Positions 51,072 through 59,055 of a DNA stretch of 64,000 bases are shown here, piece by piece. The translations under genes were made by a program, and so were the position numbers. This stretch comes from Mobiluncus massiliensis. Its GTDB lineage: Bacteria > Actinomycetota > Actinomycetes > Actinomycetales > Actinomycetaceae. The stretch's first letter is position 1; every line of letters starts with the position of its first letter. Under the pieces are notes generated by a model. That model had not been told where the DNA came from, did not search any database, and worked only from the letters and a program-made list of their open reading frames with translations. The DNA lies in NCBI RefSeq assembly GCF_949769255.1, contig NZ_OX458329.1, forward strand, positions 1,178,001 through 1,242,000, in the 5' to 3' direction.

Positions 51072-51311
51072 CTAAAACAACTCCGGAGGAAACGCCGCAT
51101 TGTCAGACTCGGTTTCAACATCATCGACCACTTCAGCATTAGTGGCCGGGATTACCGTCGTAATCCGCTGTAGCTCCTCTATTGGTATGAAATAGCGACC
51201 GCCCGGCGTAACGATATGTGCAAGCGCGCCGTCCTGAATCCAGCGCCGAACCGTTTGTGCTGACATTCCCAGCATTTTCGCAGCTCGCACGGTACTTACC
51301 AGTTCGCCCAT
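51072..51311 (-). CDS. Excisionase-type HTH protein
   Basis: A 79-residue protein with the AlpA/BldC-type winged helix of excisionases: STVRAAKMLGMSAQTVRRWI (residues 6-25), a short wing GALAHIVTPGGRYFI, and an acidic end. Its place near the right att site and divergence from the XRE-like gene suggest a role as excisionase or as regulator of excision and of the downstream replication gene. Confidence 0.75.
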   Translation of the reverse strand: MGELVSTVRAAKMLGMSAQTVRRWIQDGALAHIVTPGGRYFIPIEELQRITTVIPATNAEVVDDVETESDNAAFPPELF

Positions 51312-51423
51312 TCCTCACCTCAATACGTGTGGTGTATATTTACCCCCCTAATGTATGCTTCAAATAATGATTTGTCAAGCGTGTTTATTTGCATCGTATG
51401 TATTGATATGCAAGAATGGCAAC
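51312..51423. promoter_or_regulatory. Divergent regulatory region between the xis-like and xre-like genes
   Basis: The 112-base gap is A+T-rich and holds two palindromes: CAAAT-AATG-ATTTG (51361-51374) and TTGCAT...ATGCAA (51389-51413). These are suitable operator positions for the two adjacent HTH proteins. Confidence 0.5.
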
Positions 51424-51759
51424 ATGAGAATCGCAGTAGCTGCCCCCCCACTAGAACAGACAATCGACGAGCGCATAGGCGAGTTAGTTCGATTTTGGAT
51501 GTACCGCCGTGACACTCGGCAACCCCAGCTTGCAAGTGTGTTAAATCTCACTCAGGCAAGTGTGTCACGCAAGATTTCTGGCAAAGTTCCTTGGACCGCA
51601 ACTGAGCTGGCAAAGACCGCCGCTATGCTGGACGTTCCACTCTCAGAACTCATGCCCGAAGACACCGTAGAAATAGCAAAGTCCCTGGAAGCGAATGCTT
51701 CCAGGGACCGTGGAACAGTAGCGGGGGCCGGATTTGAACCGACGACCTCCGGGTTATGA
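51424..51759 (+). CDS. XRE-like HTH regulator ending in the attachment site
   Basis: A 111-residue protein with an XRE/Cro-type helix-turn-helix (RQPQLASVLNLTQASVSRKI, near 39-58, and VPLSELMPED). The last residues GAGFEPTTSGL are encoded by the tRNA-derived att sequence, and the TGA stop lies three bases past the 40-bp core. In the excised circle the frame would continue without stop for 52 codons into the integrase leader. A regulatory role in integration/excision is inferred. ATG 51424 is assumed; ATG 51355 is in frame but less likely. Confidence 0.65.
   Translation: MRIAVAAPPLEQTIDERIGELVRFWMYRRDTRQPQLASVLNLTQASVSRKISGKVPWTATELAKTAAMLDVPLSELMPEDTVEIAKSLEANASRDRGTVAGAGFEPTTSGL
51672..51708 (-). 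terminator. Terminator of tRNA-fMet within the ICE right end
   Basis: Perfect 12-bp arms GTCCCTGGAAGC (51681-51692) and GCTTCCAGGGAC (51697-51708) with a GAAT/ATTC loop, followed on the minus strand by TTTGCTATTT. It lies about 10 bases after the tRNA 3' end and inside the coding part of the xre-like gene. Confidence 0.65.
51717..51756 (-). repeat. Right attachment site within tRNA-fMet
   Basis: Exact 40-base match to 24305-24344. It covers the tRNA from the anticodon stem to the 3' end plus two bases, so integration leaves the tRNA intact. Confidence 0.92.
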
Positions 51760-51792
51760 GCCCGGCGAGCTACCGAGCTGCTCCACCCCGCG
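51719..51792 (-). tRNA. Initiator tRNA-fMet (anticodon CAT)
   Basis: A complete 74-nt cloverleaf on the minus strand: acceptor CGCGGGG with CCCCGC and an unpaired C1-T72 end, D arm GAGCAGCTCGGTAGCTC, anticodon stem CCGGG/CCCGG with loop CTCATAA, and T arm GGTTCAAATCC. The unpaired first position and the three G-C pairs beside the anticodon loop are initiator features. CCA is not encoded. It is the ICE target. Confidence 0.95.
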
Positions 51793-51959
51793 TCAAGCGA
51801 CCCGTACACTTTACCAGTTCTGAGGTTTTACCTCAACTTGGAGGGCGTCTTGGGTCGGGGTCACAAGCCCGTTGCGGCACTTCCCGGGTCCGCTGGCGTT
51901 TCCTCTGCCCGGCACTGTCCACCTCGGCTGGCGGTTTCCCGCGGCCGGGACTTACCGCG

Positions 51960-54900
51960 TCAGCTAGCGGATTTCCGTGGTTGCGGACGGGCGCTGGCTG
52001 CCGCGGTGGATTTCGTCTTGGGACTGGCCGCAGCGGCTTTCACCTTGGGGCTAGCCGCCGGGGTCGCTGCGCCGCTGGGCTGGGTAGTCGGCTGGACGTT
52101 GGGCGTGTCGCCGGGATTCGCCGGCTGGGTCGCGTCAGGAGCCTCCGGCAGCCCGCCGCCGAAAGTCAAGGCCTGTTGCAGCTGTTGCTTCAGCTCGGTC
52201 TGCGCCTTGCCGTAGGCTTCCCAATCGCCCGCTTTCATGGCCGCATCCGCGTCATCCATCGCCTTGCGTGCGCCCTGCAGAGCCGCCTGGAGCTGCTGTT
52301 GCGGCGTCAAACTCGGTTCGGCCGGGTTCTCGCCATTGCCCTCAGCACCTGCTGCCGGTACCTCATTTTCGGAAGTCTGCACCCCGGCGTCTCCGCCGAA
52401 AAGCTGGTCGAGGGAAGCCTGCAGAGTCGGGGCGAATCCAATCTTGTCACCGAACGACGTCAACACGAAGCGCAGCAACGGATAGGTGGTACCGGATTGG
52501 GCCTGGACATAGACCGGCTGCACATAGAGCAGCCCCCCGCCGACCGGCAAAGTCAGCAAGTTGCCGCGAACGACCTCGGTAGACTGCTGGGACAGCAGGT
52601 TCAAGGTCTGCGAAACCGTATCGGTGGTCTTGAACTTGTTGGACACTTGGCCCGGACCAGGAACCGCCAGGTCCGAAGGCAGGGACAGCAGCCGCAGCTT
52701 GCCGTACCCGTCTCGCACCTTGCCGGGCTCTGACCCCGTTTCCGAGTCCACCGTCAAATACCCGGTCAACACGTTTCGGTCCGACTGGCCGTAGGGAATG
52801 TAGGTCGAGTACAGCGAGAACTCGGTCGATTCCTGACCGGGAGCTTTCATGGTCAAGTAGTAGGGAGGCTGCAGCGCCGACAGGACGGTTTGCGAACCCT
52901 CGTGAGTCGGGTCATCGGGCAGTTTCCAGAAATCCGAACCGGAATAGAACGAACGCGGATCGGTCGTGTGGTAGCGCGCGATGAGGTTTCGCTGCACCTT
53001 GAACAGGTCCTCGGGATACTTAAAGTGCGCCATCAAATCGCCGGAAACCGAGCTCAGCGGCTCAATCTGGCCGGGGAACACTTTGCCCCAAGCGTTGACG
53101 ATGGGGTCTTTCGCGTCCCACTGGTACAGGTGAACCGAACCGTCATAGGCGTCAACCACGGCTTTCACAGAGTTGCGCATGTAGTTCACGCTGTTCATGA
53201 CTTGGTAGCCGGAGCCGATGTTGCGCGAATCGGAAATGGAGGCGTTCAAATCCATGTGGTTTGAATACGGGTAAGAGTTCGAGGTCGTGTAACCGTCAAC
53301 AATCCACACCACCCGTTTCGGCGTTTTCGGGTCGCCGTCCATGTCCACAACCGCGGGATACGCCCGCGAATCCAAGGTCAGGTAAGGGGCGACTTTCGCC
53401 ACGCGCTGTTCGGGGGAACGGTAGAACAGGATTTGCGAGGAGTTATTGACCTGTTGAGAAAAGAAAATCTCAGAGGAACGGAACTTGAGGGCATACATGA
53501 GCCTCTCCCACAAGTTACCCACGCTCGGCCCGCCTTGACCCGCAAAAGTGTTGTTCACGCCCTTGTCCTGAGTGACGTCGGAGGGATAATCAAACTCCCG
53601 TTTCGGCGCGCCCTTTGGCGCCCCCACGATGGAATAGTCCGGCGAGAACTGGCCGAAGTAAATCCGCGGCTCATATTCGCCCAGCTCGCCTTGAGAGGGG
53701 ATACCTTTTTCCCAGAAGGCCGGGGAGCCGTCCCCTTCGACTTTGGAACCGTAAGCGGCGACGACCCCGAAACCGTGGGTGAACACCGTGTGCTGATTGA
53801 CCCAAGACTTTTGAGAATCACCCAACTGGTTCGTATCCAGCTCACGCACCGCAATCACGGTGTCTTGCGGCTTGCCGTCAATGACGTAGCGATCCACCGC
53901 CAGGTTGGAGGCGAATCGGTAGTACTGCCTATTCTGTTCCATCTGGCCAAAAGTGCGGGACACGACCGAAGGGTCCAGCAGACGAATCGAGGCGGTAGAC
54001 TCGCTATCCGAGCGGAGCTGGCCGGCAGTAGCCTCCGTGGTCGCCTTATAGGTTTCTTCCTTTACGTCAGCGATTCCGAACGCGTCACGAGTCGCTTTGA
54101 TGTTGTGGGCGATGTAGGGCGCTTCGAGTTCCTGCGCGGACGGATCGACTTGGAACCGCTGCACCAGCCACGGATAAAGGCCACCCACCAGCAGCGAGGA
54201 CAGCACCATGACGCCGACCCCGGTGGCGGGAATGACCCAAGACTTCCGAAACGCCCCGATGATGAACAACACGGCGATGACCAGGGAAATCCCCACCAAA
54301 ATGTTCTTGGCCGGCAGGACAGCATGAATATCGGTGTAGGACGCCCCCGAAAACTTATCGTGCATTCCCAGCAGCAGCACGAACCGATCCAGGTAGTAGC
54401 GCAGGCCGATGATAGCAGCCAAGATTGCCAGCAAAACCGAGATGTGAATCCGGGTGCGGTTGGGAATCTCAGCAATCTTCGTGGACAGGTTGCCCTGCAG
54501 GTAGTAGCGAGCCAACGTAAACAGCCCAGCGGTCACCACCACGTAGAACAGCAGGGTGGTCAGCTCAGAAAACACCGGCAGCGAGAACACAAAGAATGAC
54601 GAATCCTTGGCGAAAATGGGATCCTTGACCCCAAAGTCATTCCGGTGGAACCACGCGGCGAACAGCTCCCACTGCGAAATCAACGGGGTGGCCACCATCA
54701 GGCCCACCACCAGCGGTAATACCACAATCAGGAACTTGCGCCACGGCTGCAAAGTATCGTGCAGGGCTGCCACCGCGGGACGCTCGGAGCGGCGAGTGGC
54801 ACGCCGGAATTCTTCTTCCAAATCCGCCGTGTCAAAGACCGTGTCGAACTCGGCATCCAGATCAATAATCTTTTCCGAATCGGAGGGCTTGTCGGCGCCT

Positions 54901-55430
54901 TTACTGCCTGCCGACTTTTCCCCAGGATAGAGCGTTTCGTCACTTTGCTGGTCCGGTTTTTCCTGTTTAGCGGCGTCCGAGGCAGTTTTGTCGCCCTCAC
55001 GCTGAATCTTGCGTTCCGCGCCGCGGCGTTTCTTAGCTTTGCTGCGCTGCGAGGCATCGGGGCTCGCCTTCGCTGCAATCAGCAAGTTCACCCAGGTCAC
55101 CACGGCCGCCAGCAACATCCCCACAACCACCAGGCCAATGCGCCAACCCCAAGCCGTCAACACCACGGAAATCCGCCCCAGCTGCTGATACCAAGCCAGT
55201 TCCGCCCAAACTTTGGACATGACGCCCACCACGGCAATCAGGACCGCGATAATCGCGATGACTATCCCCAAGGTCTTGTTTCCGCCCTGTGCGCCAGAAT
55301 TCCCCCCACCTGCGGCGGGACGCGGCATACGGGGCGGCTGCATTCCGCCCGGACCACGCGAGGCACCTCCCGGAGGACCAGCGAAAATATTGCCAAAGAA
55401 CGAACCGTTAGAGGGATGCCCTGTACTCAC
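51960..55430 (-). CDS. UPF0182 family large membrane protein
   Basis: An 1156-residue protein of the UPF0182/COG1615 family, conserved in actinobacteria with unknown function. It has a Gly/Pro/Arg-rich start (1-50), about seven membrane helices in the first 480 residues interrupted by a charged insertion (about 120-210), and a large outer domain (about 500-1050). The family segments VDRYVIDGKPQDTVIAVREL, YDGSVHLYQWD and PQPPYYLTM-like LQPPYYLTMKAPG are visible. The C terminus ends in an Ala/Pro/Lys-rich tail. The GTG start has a GAGGTG site. Its presence beside PPA1309, DUF2342 and YlbL genes is a known actinobacterial neighbourhood. Confidence 0.93.
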   Translation of the reverse strand: MSTGHPSNGSFFGNIFAGPPGGASRGPGGMQPPRMPRPAAGGGNSGAQGGNKTLGIVIAIIAVLIAVVGVMSKVWAELAWYQQLGRISVVLTAWGWRIGLVVVGMLLAAVVTWVNLLIAAKASPDASQRSKAKKRRGAERKIQREGDKTASDAAKQEKPDQQSDETLYPGEKSAGSKGADKPSDSEKIIDLDAEFDTVFDTADLEEEFRRATRRSERPAVAALHDTLQPWRKFLIVVLPLVVGLMVATPLISQWELFAAWFHRNDFGVKDPIFAKDSSFFVFSLPVFSELTTLLFYVVVTAGLFTLARYYLQGNLSTKIAEIPNRTRIHISVLLAILAAIIGLRYYLDRFVLLLGMHDKFSGASYTDIHAVLPAKNILVGISLVIAVLFIIGAFRKSWVIPATGVGVMVLSSLLVGGLYPWLVQRFQVDPSAQELEAPYIAHNIKATRDAFGIADVKEETYKATTEATAGQLRSDSESTASIRLLDPSVVSRTFGQMEQNRQYYRFASNLAVDRYVIDGKPQDTVIAVRELDTNQLGDSQKSWVNQHTVFTHGFGVVAAYGSKVEGDGSPAFWEKGIPSQGELGEYEPRIYFGQFSPDYSIVGAPKGAPKREFDYPSDVTQDKGVNNTFAGQGGPSVGNLWERLMYALKFRSSEIFFSQQVNNSSQILFYRSPEQRVAKVAPYLTLDSRAYPAVVDMDGDPKTPKRVVWIVDGYTTSNSYPYSNHMDLNASISDSRNIGSGYQVMNSVNYMRNSVKAVVDAYDGSVHLYQWDAKDPIVNAWGKVFPGQIEPLSSVSGDLMAHFKYPEDLFKVQRNLIARYHTTDPRSFYSGSDFWKLPDDPTHEGSQTVLSALQPPYYLTMKAPGQESTEFSLYSTYIPYGQSDRNVLTGYLTVDSETGSEPGKVRDGYGKLRLLSLPSDLAVPGPGQVSNKFKTTDTVSQTLNLLSQQSTEVVRGNLLTLPVGGGLLYVQPVYVQAQSGTTYPLLRFVLTSFGDKIGFAPTLQASLDQLFGGDAGVQTSENEVPAAGAEGNGENPAEPSLTPQQQLQAALQGARKAMDDADAAMKAGDWEAYGKAQTELKQQLQQALTFGGGLPEAPDATQPANPGDTPNVQPTTQPSGAATPAASPKVKAAAASPKTKSTAAASARPQPRKSAS

Positions 55431-55575
55431 TTAACACCTCAGTTTCGAATTTGTACTCAGGTGTCATCTTTCCACAAAACCCCGGTGTTCTTCCATTCGG
55501 GAAGTTTTTACCCCCAGTCCCCGCTCGCCTAGCTGGTTCCCCGAAGTTTCAACTTTTGATGAGATAATAGAAATC

Positions 55576-56277
55576 ATGAGTGAACCAAGCAACCCTTTGA
55601 CGAATTTTCCTGCCGGAACGGTAATGGGCATGTCCTTTACCCCCGATGGGGACGCCCACCCGAACCCTGCCGGGGATGAACCCACGCCCTCTGCGTCTGA
55701 ACAGGTTCCCGTCCCGGCTGAGATTCCCGCGATCGTGCGGGTGGTATGGGAGATTGATGCCCACGCCGAGCCGCTGACAGAGCTGCAAACCGGTCAACTC
55801 TTTACTTTGCACAAGACCGGGGAGGCCGCCAATATGTTGACGGGACACGCCCCGGATGAGCTGGTCGCCGCCATGCACGAAACCGCCGCGTCAGACCCCG
55901 AATCGTTGACGGCACTACCTTTCCAGCTGCCCCATGACGATGGTTTGGATTTCTTAGCCCAGCTGGGACGCGTGGTGTGGAGCGATGAAATCGAAGGCGT
56001 GGCCGTACTCTACGAAACGGACGCCATGGTGACCGCCGAAGATATGGCTGATGCCCCCGCTGACCCCCAGGAACGGCAAGCCTTCCTAGAGAAAAAAACG
56101 GCAGGTCAGGAACGGTCTCGTTTTGTCGTTGCCGCCACCCGCACCGAAGCCTGGTCGATTGTTCACCCGCACTTCGACACCGACCCGGAGCACATTGAAC
56201 AGGGTCCGGCCTTGGTCGCGGATTTGCTGCAACTCATCACCAACGGCATCAACAGCGACCCGAACTCTGCCTCTTGA
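55576..56277 (+). CDS. PPA1309-family conserved actinobacterial protein
   Basis: A 233-residue acidic protein without membrane segments. Residues 40-230 match the PPA1309 family, with VVWEIDAHAEP, WSDEIEGVAVLYETD, and ATRTEAWSIVHPH as landmarks. The biochemical role is unknown, but the gene is regularly linked to the UPF0182, DUF2342 and YlbL genes, all present here. It is divergent from UPF0182. Confidence 0.75.
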   Translation: MSEPSNPLTNFPAGTVMGMSFTPDGDAHPNPAGDEPTPSASEQVPVPAEIPAIVRVVWEIDAHAEPLTELQTGQLFTLHKTGEAANMLTGHAPDELVAAMHETAASDPESLTALPFQLPHDDGLDFLAQLGRVVWSDEIEGVAVLYETDAMVTAEDMADAPADPQERQAFLEKKTAGQERSRFVVAATRTEAWSIVHPHFDTDPEHIEQGPALVADLLQLITNGINSDPNSAS

Positions 56278-56304
56278 CCTGCACTAACGCTGACCAAACC
56301 CGGT

Positions 56305-57864
56305 CTAGTGCCTACCGGAACGCCGCAGCATTTCACTGCGGCGAGGCCAAAACGGCGCCAGGAAACGGCACGCCTCGCGTTCTTGGGCGGCTCCGTCGCG
56401 GCGGGCTTTCGCAAAAGACACGATGAGCCGGCTGCGCGCCCGCGTCACCCCGACATAGCACAGGCGGCGTTCTTCCTCGATGGCAGCGGCGGTTTTGGCC
56501 AAGCTGATGGGTAGCAGCCCTTCGCTGGCTCCCGCCAGAAACACCGCTTCCCACTCGAGCCCTTTCGCCGAGTGCAGGGAAACTAAGGTCACGCCGCCAG
56601 GTTCGTCATCCCCGGTGTCTGTCCCGCTGTCAGCGGTTCCTCCCGCGAGATTCGTGACTCGGTCCTTGATGACGAAAGGAATTCGTTTCGCCCCCAAAGC
56701 CACCCCGAACAGCGCGGCTTGGGCGTTGGTGCGGAACAGCACCGCAATCTGGCTGGGTTTCAGGCCCTCCGTCAGCAGGTCTTGAATGCGGCGCGCAATT
56801 TCCTTGGCCTCAGTTTCGTCGTCTGGCGCCGCGAACCAAGACACCGCCGGGCCGGCTTCGCGTTGAGACACCAGCCGGACGGTACCGCCCAGGGACTTGC
56901 CGTCCGCCCCTTTTGCCTGAGATAGAACCTGATTCGCCAAGTTCACAATCTGGGGAGTGGAGCGATAGTCCCGGATCAGTTCCACGACTTTCGCTTCGGG
57001 ATAGGTCTGGGTGAACTCGGTCAAGTATTCCGGGGTGGCGCCAGCAAAAGAGTAGATGGTTTGCGCCGCGTCCCCCACCACCGCCAGGTCGCGGCGGCGT
57101 CCCAACCAGCTCATCAACAGGTAGTTCTGTAGCGGGGAGACGTCCTGATATTCGTCCACCACGAAATAGCGGTACTGGTTGCGGATTGTCCGCGCTACGT
57201 CCTCACGCTCGTCCATCATGCCCGCGCACAGCAGCAAAATATCTTCAAAATCCAGCTGTTCTGCGGCTATTTTCGCATCCTCATAGGCGTCCAGCAGCTC
57301 CGCAACCCGCTCGGTACTCAAATCGGCTACGGCTTCGCGCCCTGCCGCCCGCGCCGCCGCGGCGTAATGCGGCGGGTCCACCAGCGACACCTTCGCCCAC
57401 TCGATTTCCCCGGCTAGCGCCCGTACCTGCGCTTTTCCGAGGTTCAGCCCCAATCGCATCCCCGCTGCCGTCACCAGGGTCGCTTTCAGTCCGGTCAGGG
57501 TCGGCATGGTTCCGCCCATGACCTGCGGCCAAAAGTGCTTGACCTGCGCCAGCGCCGCGGAGTGGAAGGTGCGCGCCCAGACCTGTCCCACCCCCAGGCC
57601 TTCCAGTCGGGTTTTCATCTCTGCCGCGGCTTTTTGGGTAAACGTCAGCGCTAACACGTTTTCGGGATCGACCTGCCCGCTGCGCACCCCGTAGGCGATG
57701 CGATAGGTAATCGCCCGGGTTTTTCCGGTGCCCGCCCCCGCCAGCACACACAGTGCCCCGTGCTGGTGCTGAGCAACCTCGCGCTGCTGTTCGTCCAGTT
57801 CATCCAGCAGTTCGGCGGCGCTCAGTTCCGCACTGGGCGACGCAGCGTAACGTTTACCATTCAC
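56305..57864 (-). CDS. UvrD/PcrA-like superfamily 1 DNA helicase (short form)
   Basis: A 519-residue ATP-dependent helicase with all main motifs: Q motif LDEQQREVA, I AGAGTGKTRA, Ia ALTFTQKAAAEMK, II VDEYQDVSPLQ, III GDAAQTIYSF, IV IVELIRDYRS-like VVELIRDYRS, V LHSAKGLEWEAVF and VI YVGVTRARSRL. It is shorter than typical UvrD/PcrA (over 700 residues) and has no HRDC or C-terminal extension; this fits the UvrD2-type gene at this actinobacterial locus in a reduced form. Start GTG 57864 follows GGGGAGG; the longer frame to 57930 is rejected. Confidence 0.9.
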   Translation of the reverse strand: MNGKRYAASPSAELSAAELLDELDEQQREVAQHQHGALCVLAGAGTGKTRAITYRIAYGVRSGQVDPENVLALTFTQKAAAEMKTRLEGLGVGQVWARTFHSAALAQVKHFWPQVMGGTMPTLTGLKATLVTAAGMRLGLNLGKAQVRALAGEIEWAKVSLVDPPHYAAAARAAGREAVADLSTERVAELLDAYEDAKIAAEQLDFEDILLLCAGMMDEREDVARTIRNQYRYFVVDEYQDVSPLQNYLLMSWLGRRRDLAVVGDAAQTIYSFAGATPEYLTEFTQTYPEAKVVELIRDYRSTPQIVNLANQVLSQAKGADGKSLGGTVRLVSQREAGPAVSWFAAPDDETEAKEIARRIQDLLTEGLKPSQIAVLFRTNAQAALFGVALGAKRIPFVIKDRVTNLAGGTADSGTDTGDDEPGGVTLVSLHSAKGLEWEAVFLAGASEGLLPISLAKTAAAIEEERRLCYVGVTRARSRLIVSFAKARRDGAAQEREACRFLAPFWPRRSEMLRRSGRH

Positions 57865-58038
57865 GGTTACCTCCCCTCGATTCCGCGTTTCATTGCTCCC
57901 CCAAGTTTCCCACACAGGATGACACCGCACGAAACCGGGGTCCTGTCCAGCGCGGATACGAAGTTATCCACAAGCACCAAATTGCTATTTGAGTTTATTA
58001 TATATTGTTTGAGATGCTTTGAATAGAGGTGAGAGATT

Positions 58039-59055
58039 ATGAAACTAAATGAGGGTATTCACTTGGTTAAGCTACCCGATGGCTCAGTCGAGCTGTGCGC
58101 CGGGCTGGAAACTATGTTTTGTTTTCCGCAGTGTTCTGAAAAGGAGTTCCAGCTGCTGCAACGCCTGGTGGCGGGCTGTACCCGCCCGGACTTATCCGAC
58201 TTTGCCAAAGCCTGCCGTATTCCCCTGACCAGAGTCTCGGAAATCCTGCGAGCCTTGGTTGACGTCGAGCTGCTGCAGTTGCGCAGTCCCCGTCTGCACG
58301 GCGGACCCGACGACGGTTTTTGGTCACGAGCGGGGGGCGCCAAGATGCGTCGCGCCTACCGGAATCGCCAGGAACTGAGCGTTTCTCTCAATCGGGCCGA
58401 CCGCATGGCTCAACTGTTGGCTTTAGAACTGAGCGCCGCCGGTATCGGCAAGATTCAAGTCCCCGCCACCACCCGCAGCCCCGAACCGGACTTGGAAACC
58501 TCCCTTGACACGCGGCACACCACGAAAGACCTGGTAGAACAGCGCCTGCGACACGCCGCGATCACGACCCGGCGCATCCCAGCTGACTTGGCGTTACAGT
58601 TCAGCTGGGGCATTCCCGACCCGGTGGCGGCACAAAAAGCGCTGCAGGCCAATCAACCATTTCTGGCAGTGGTGGCAGGTCATGATTTTGTCGAGGTCGG
58701 GCCGCTGGTTGTGCCCGGTTTGACCCCGTGCACGTCCTGTATCGCCCTGCACCAGGCCACCGAAGTGGCACACCTGGCAGAACGCGCCGCGAACCTGCAT
58801 TGGGCAGCGTTTCCGCGGGTGGAAACCGCATTGGCCGGCGCGGGTGCGGCGATTGCAGCGGCGCAAGCCTTGGCATTCTTAGATTGCCGCGCTCTACACC
58901 CCGGTGATGTCACGCGTATCTCGGTGGACGGAATCGTCACCACGCGTCACTTCGAGGCTCACCCGGAATGCGACTGCAGTTACCTTCCGGTCGAGCTTGA
59001 TGTTCCCCCGGAGCCGGCGTTTGCGAAGCGAGCCCGCGCGGTTACAGCCGCCTGA
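58039..59055 (+). CDS. ThiF/cyclodehydratase-like protein (TOMM-type fold, actinobacterial)
   Basis: A 338-residue protein. The N-terminal 90 residues are a winged-helix-like domain (LLQRLVAGC, EILRALVDVELLQLR). The C-terminal part resembles the E1-like domain of TOMM leader-binding proteins: FVEVGPLVVPGLTPCTSC (near 220-237) and a matching CDC near 312, which together could hold a structural zinc. No ATP-binding glycine loop is evident, so it may be catalytically silent. The counterpart in the same neighbourhood in mycobacteria is an uncharacterised protein. It stands alone, without precursor-peptide or YcaO genes. Confidence 0.65.
   Translation: MKLNEGIHLVKLPDGSVELCAGLETMFCFPQCSEKEFQLLQRLVAGCTRPDLSDFAKACRIPLTRVSEILRALVDVELLQLRSPRLHGGPDDGFWSRAGGAKMRRAYRNRQELSVSLNRADRMAQLLALELSAAGIGKIQVPATTRSPEPDLETSLDTRHTTKDLVEQRLRHAAITTRRIPADLALQFSWGIPDPVAAQKALQANQPFLAVVAGHDFVEVGPLVVPGLTPCTSCIALHQATEVAHLAERAANLHWAAFPRVETALAGAGAAIAAAQALAFLDCRALHPGDVTRISVDGIVTTRHFEAHPECDCSYLPVELDVPPEPAFAKRARAVTAA

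Larger units (their letters stand above)
24305..51756. mobile_element. Integrative conjugative element in the initiator tRNA gene
   Basis: A 27.4-kb segment flanked by an exact 40-bp duplication of the 3' half of tRNA-fMet (24305-24344 and 51717-51756). The tyrosine integrase lies next to the left copy. The element holds ParA and partner, MobC, relaxase, putative oriT, a VirD4-type coupling protein and VirB6-, VirB4-, PrgI- and pilin-like genes, a cell-wall hydrolase, a replication-initiator-like gene and right-end regulators. It therefore has the parts for excision, maintenance and mating. Cargo is a block of toxin/antitoxin-like genes (28.1-36.2 kb) and a DNA adenine methylase pair. The intact tRNA is restored by the right att copy. 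Confidence 0.92.

Noticed and set aside
51756-52733. A 325-codon frame on the plus strand
   Set aside because: Antisense to the UPF0182 gene and starting within tRNA-fMet; Arg/Gly-rich shadow.
53433-54599. A 388-codon plus-strand frame
   Set aside because: Antisense to UPF0182 and His/Arg/Gln-rich without any domain.
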